A stretch of DNA of 24,094 nucleotides from an uncultured bacterium (GTDB taxonomy: Bacteria > Hydrogenedentota > Hydrogenedentia > Hydrogenedentales > CAILVY01): contig CALEDJ010000061.1 in the NCBI GenBank assembly GCA_937951485.1, positions 1-24,094 of the forward strand. The letters are read 5' to 3'. Of this stretch, positions 23,601 to 24,094 are shown piece after piece. A program made the position numbers and the translations under genes. Each line of letters opens with the position of its first letter. Within the stretch, counting starts at the first letter, position 1. Under the pieces are notes generated by a model. That model was not told the origin of the DNA and ran no database searches. It saw nothing but the letters and a program-made list of their open reading frames with translations.

Positions 23601-24094
23601 GGCGGTCTGCGGCCCCGGCGCTGCCGCGAGGACTGCGTTGGCCCAATCGGCACGCGCAGCGGGCGTGGCATCGCCATCCACTTCATCCAGTAGCGCGGAG
23701 AGTTCGCCCACGACCTGGACCAGCAACAATGCCGACTCGCCGGGTCCAACCAGGCCGGCGTCAATCAGGCTGCCCAAATCCGGCGCCTCCAACGAAACCT
23801 CTGCCGTCGGGTTTACAAAGACCGAACCGCCTGCCTTGCTCATGCCCCGGTCCAGATTCGCGACCAGCACGGTCCGCAGCACGCCGTCAATCAGCACATT
23901 GCTGATCCACACCTCGCCCGGGCCGACATCGGCGAACACATTATCGGGATAGCCGTTATCATCGGTGTCCACCCCCGCCTCCACCTCATCAATACGAAGC
24001 AGCACTGCGTCTTCACGGGCGTTCGCCGCCTCATACACCAAGGTGACGGCCTTGGTCTGCCGGGTGGCGTTTGTCAGGGCATAAATGGCGATGG
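20667..24094 (-). CDS. Large secreted surface protein with CFI-type C-terminal module (5' end outside window)
   Basis: The frame is open to the right edge, giving 1141 visible residues; the start and signal peptide are outside. Reading from the visible N-terminus there is a calcium-loop-like DTDDNGYPD (near 23950). A TIG/IPT-like region follows (about 22960-23270), then two InlB-B-repeat-like modules (about 22430-22950; the second has LTATPASSYRFLSWGG and AIVANF) joined by a GEGEGEGEVEY linker. A clear TIG domain lies at about 22120-22410 (TPITIGGVAVQGF, then ALRYKRH), with further beta-rich sequence and another TIG-like region before the end. The C-terminus has a hydrophobic helix (LVLLLLGLLIALIGLL), six glycines, CFIATAAYG, a conserved-looking helix block (TLRAVRDAYLL, DTYYRVSPVIADAV), a second hydrophobic segment and an Arg-rich tail, resembling CFI-box C-terminal sorting domains. 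Probable cell-surface or anchored adhesin-like protein; ligand unknown. Confidence 0.8.
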   Translation of the reverse strand, partial: IAIYALTNATRQTKAVTLVYEAANAREDAVLLRIDEVEAGVDTDDNGYPDNVFADVGPGEVWISNVLIDGVLRTVLVANLDRGMSKAGGSVFVNPTAEVSLEAPDLGSLIDAGLVGPGESALLLVQVVGELSALLDEVDGDATPAARADWANAVLAAAPGPQTAGASFVGVNIVHTISTKNSVEYRELKGFGDTGLTVSLTMTGLSTAAGRPQIWAYPTDVAETSVILTNSLDENQAWTLADSVYAGGTIAAELRSLSVVTPFDSGLAINTATPTRIPQGYEADVTLMGVVPVATALSIYEASNAYAVYVGGVPAAFRLGPAKLEAAITPFDGVNDNMVYITAPALSTPGPVDVQIVDLANPANEATAPALLEVIETAEVTTSVVGSATATIALTEVPDDGFDLPEGVYAVGTSVRALLDYDLLTEEFLGWTLNDVAVGMANPLIFTVDGPTTLIATLKEISGEGEGEGEVEYQLSLSVSPLLGGTLTAAPDPNGEVGYTAGTVVTLTATPASSYRFLSWGGANASDLVDQAVNPVTGVATAVLTMDSNKAIVANFVRILTITGIELLPGETDRAEAWIFGGVVRRLLGTGFTNSTPITIGGVAVQGFRAAADGTSIEVIIPPYAGPSMAATVDVNITVGSGSEQSTLFNALRYKRHQQKDGVNTTAFIVQDPSDETEVAVTLDGTAADTTPLVLPALDAPAGVTRIFGIARNAQITEVKYNTEVIGALGTGLINELSENGTVPAGENVVNAFDFSLHLYAETEIAKNTPPVGSALYGNASALIDFTPGADEVGVLNPAVLITLPVDETSLTYADVRKGLAMWGVGTEFDYVTEETTISIPEVIGYQSQILNNEVDPAVVNSTTPPDTAQPELIVRARLYSLNGFSLRTGALLPVEVQEGIRLDTDSGTAKGDIGGGTELTIVSPLGGLAYVDRIEFQSVAKAVVATATAEDILTPSGTTEYKVTLVTPPATQPGITDVVIYLKSDNSVPAVTLSRVFEYTRQPRPLDSLVLLLLGLLIALIGLLAGGESGGGGGGPCFIATAAYGTPLAAEVETLRAVRDAYLLDNAVGAAFVDTYYRVSPVIADAVAKSPTLAAAVRVALVPVIFVGKMALAMPVLTAFIGLSIGAAFLLMRRRVRDRA
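20670..21073 (-). other. C-terminal sorting/anchoring module of the surface protein
   Basis: This part encodes, in order, a transmembrane-like helix (about 21073-21018), a Gly6-Pro spacer and the Cys-Phe-Ile-Ala-Thr-Ala-Ala-Tyr-Gly motif (Cys codon at 20981-20979). A helical block with Leu-Arg-x2-Arg-Asp and a Tyr-Tyr-x-x-Ser-Pro element follows, then a second hydrophobic segment and the ending RRRVRDRA. The layout recalls CTERM-type protein-sorting signals, where a conserved motif is cleaved or lipid-modified near a membrane helix and basic tail. The processing enzyme is not in the window. Confidence 0.55.

Noticed and set aside
1-24094. CRISPR array, insertion sequence, prophage or integration site
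   Set aside because: No spaced direct repeats, transposase or integrase motifs, terminal inverted repeats or tRNA genes were seen anywhere in the window.

Overview
This window is a GC-rich (roughly 60 % by eye) bacterial chromosome segment. Its first 14.5 kb carry the tail of a str operon fused to the S10, spc and alpha ribosomal-protein operons, all on the + strand: tuf (3' end), rpsJ, rplC, rplD, rplW, rplB, rpsS, rplV, rpsC, rplP, rpmC, rpsQ, rplN, rplX, rplE, rpsN, rpsH, rplF, rplR, rpsE, rplO, secY, map, infA, rpmJ, rpsM, rpsK, rpoA, rplQ. A strong hairpin terminator follows rplQ. The order is canonical, with three expected genes absent from their usual places: rpmD (L30) between rpsE and rplO, adk between secY and map, and rpsD (S4) between rpsK and rpoA. 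An extended -10 promoter lies just ahead of map, so the alpha-side genes probably have an extra transcription start.

From 14.58 to 17.42 kb there is a minus-strand group, in transcription order a beta-CASP metallo-beta-lactamase-fold RNA nuclease, a lauroyl-type lipid A acyltransferase (LpxL/HtrB family) and a NUDIX hydrolase. Divergent from it, on the + strand, are ahcY (S-adenosylhomocysteine hydrolase) and a PilT-type twitching ATPase, each with its own promoter. From 20.67 kb to the right edge a very large secreted surface protein runs on the minus strand, and its N-terminus lies outside the window. It shows IPT/TIG-like and InlB-B-repeat-like modules, a Gly-Glu linker, and a C-terminal block of hydrophobic segment, poly-Gly, Cys-Phe-Ile motif, second hydrophobic segment and basic tail that looks like a sorting or anchoring module.

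The organism is a diderm (lipid A acyltransferase, PilT) with frequent GTG/TTG starts and Shine-Dalgarno-led genes. The EGEGEGE linker, the CFI-type C-terminus, the missing rpmD/rpsD/adk and the CTTCAG-type intergenic repeats suggest an uncultivated lineage such as Candidatus Hydrogenedentota or a neighbour of the PVC/FCB groups. That placement is inference only.

The least explained structures are: a 38-codon Cys-containing ORF exactly filling the rpsD slot with 4-nt ATGA overlaps on both sides; a 61-nt cloverleaf-like palindromic element in the rpmD slot, with a partial relative near 20.5 kb; a recurring series of perfect short GC hairpins between ribosomal-protein genes; a highly acidic RpoA C-terminal tail; a probably leaderless promoter for the beta-CASP nuclease; and the surface-protein C-terminal module.
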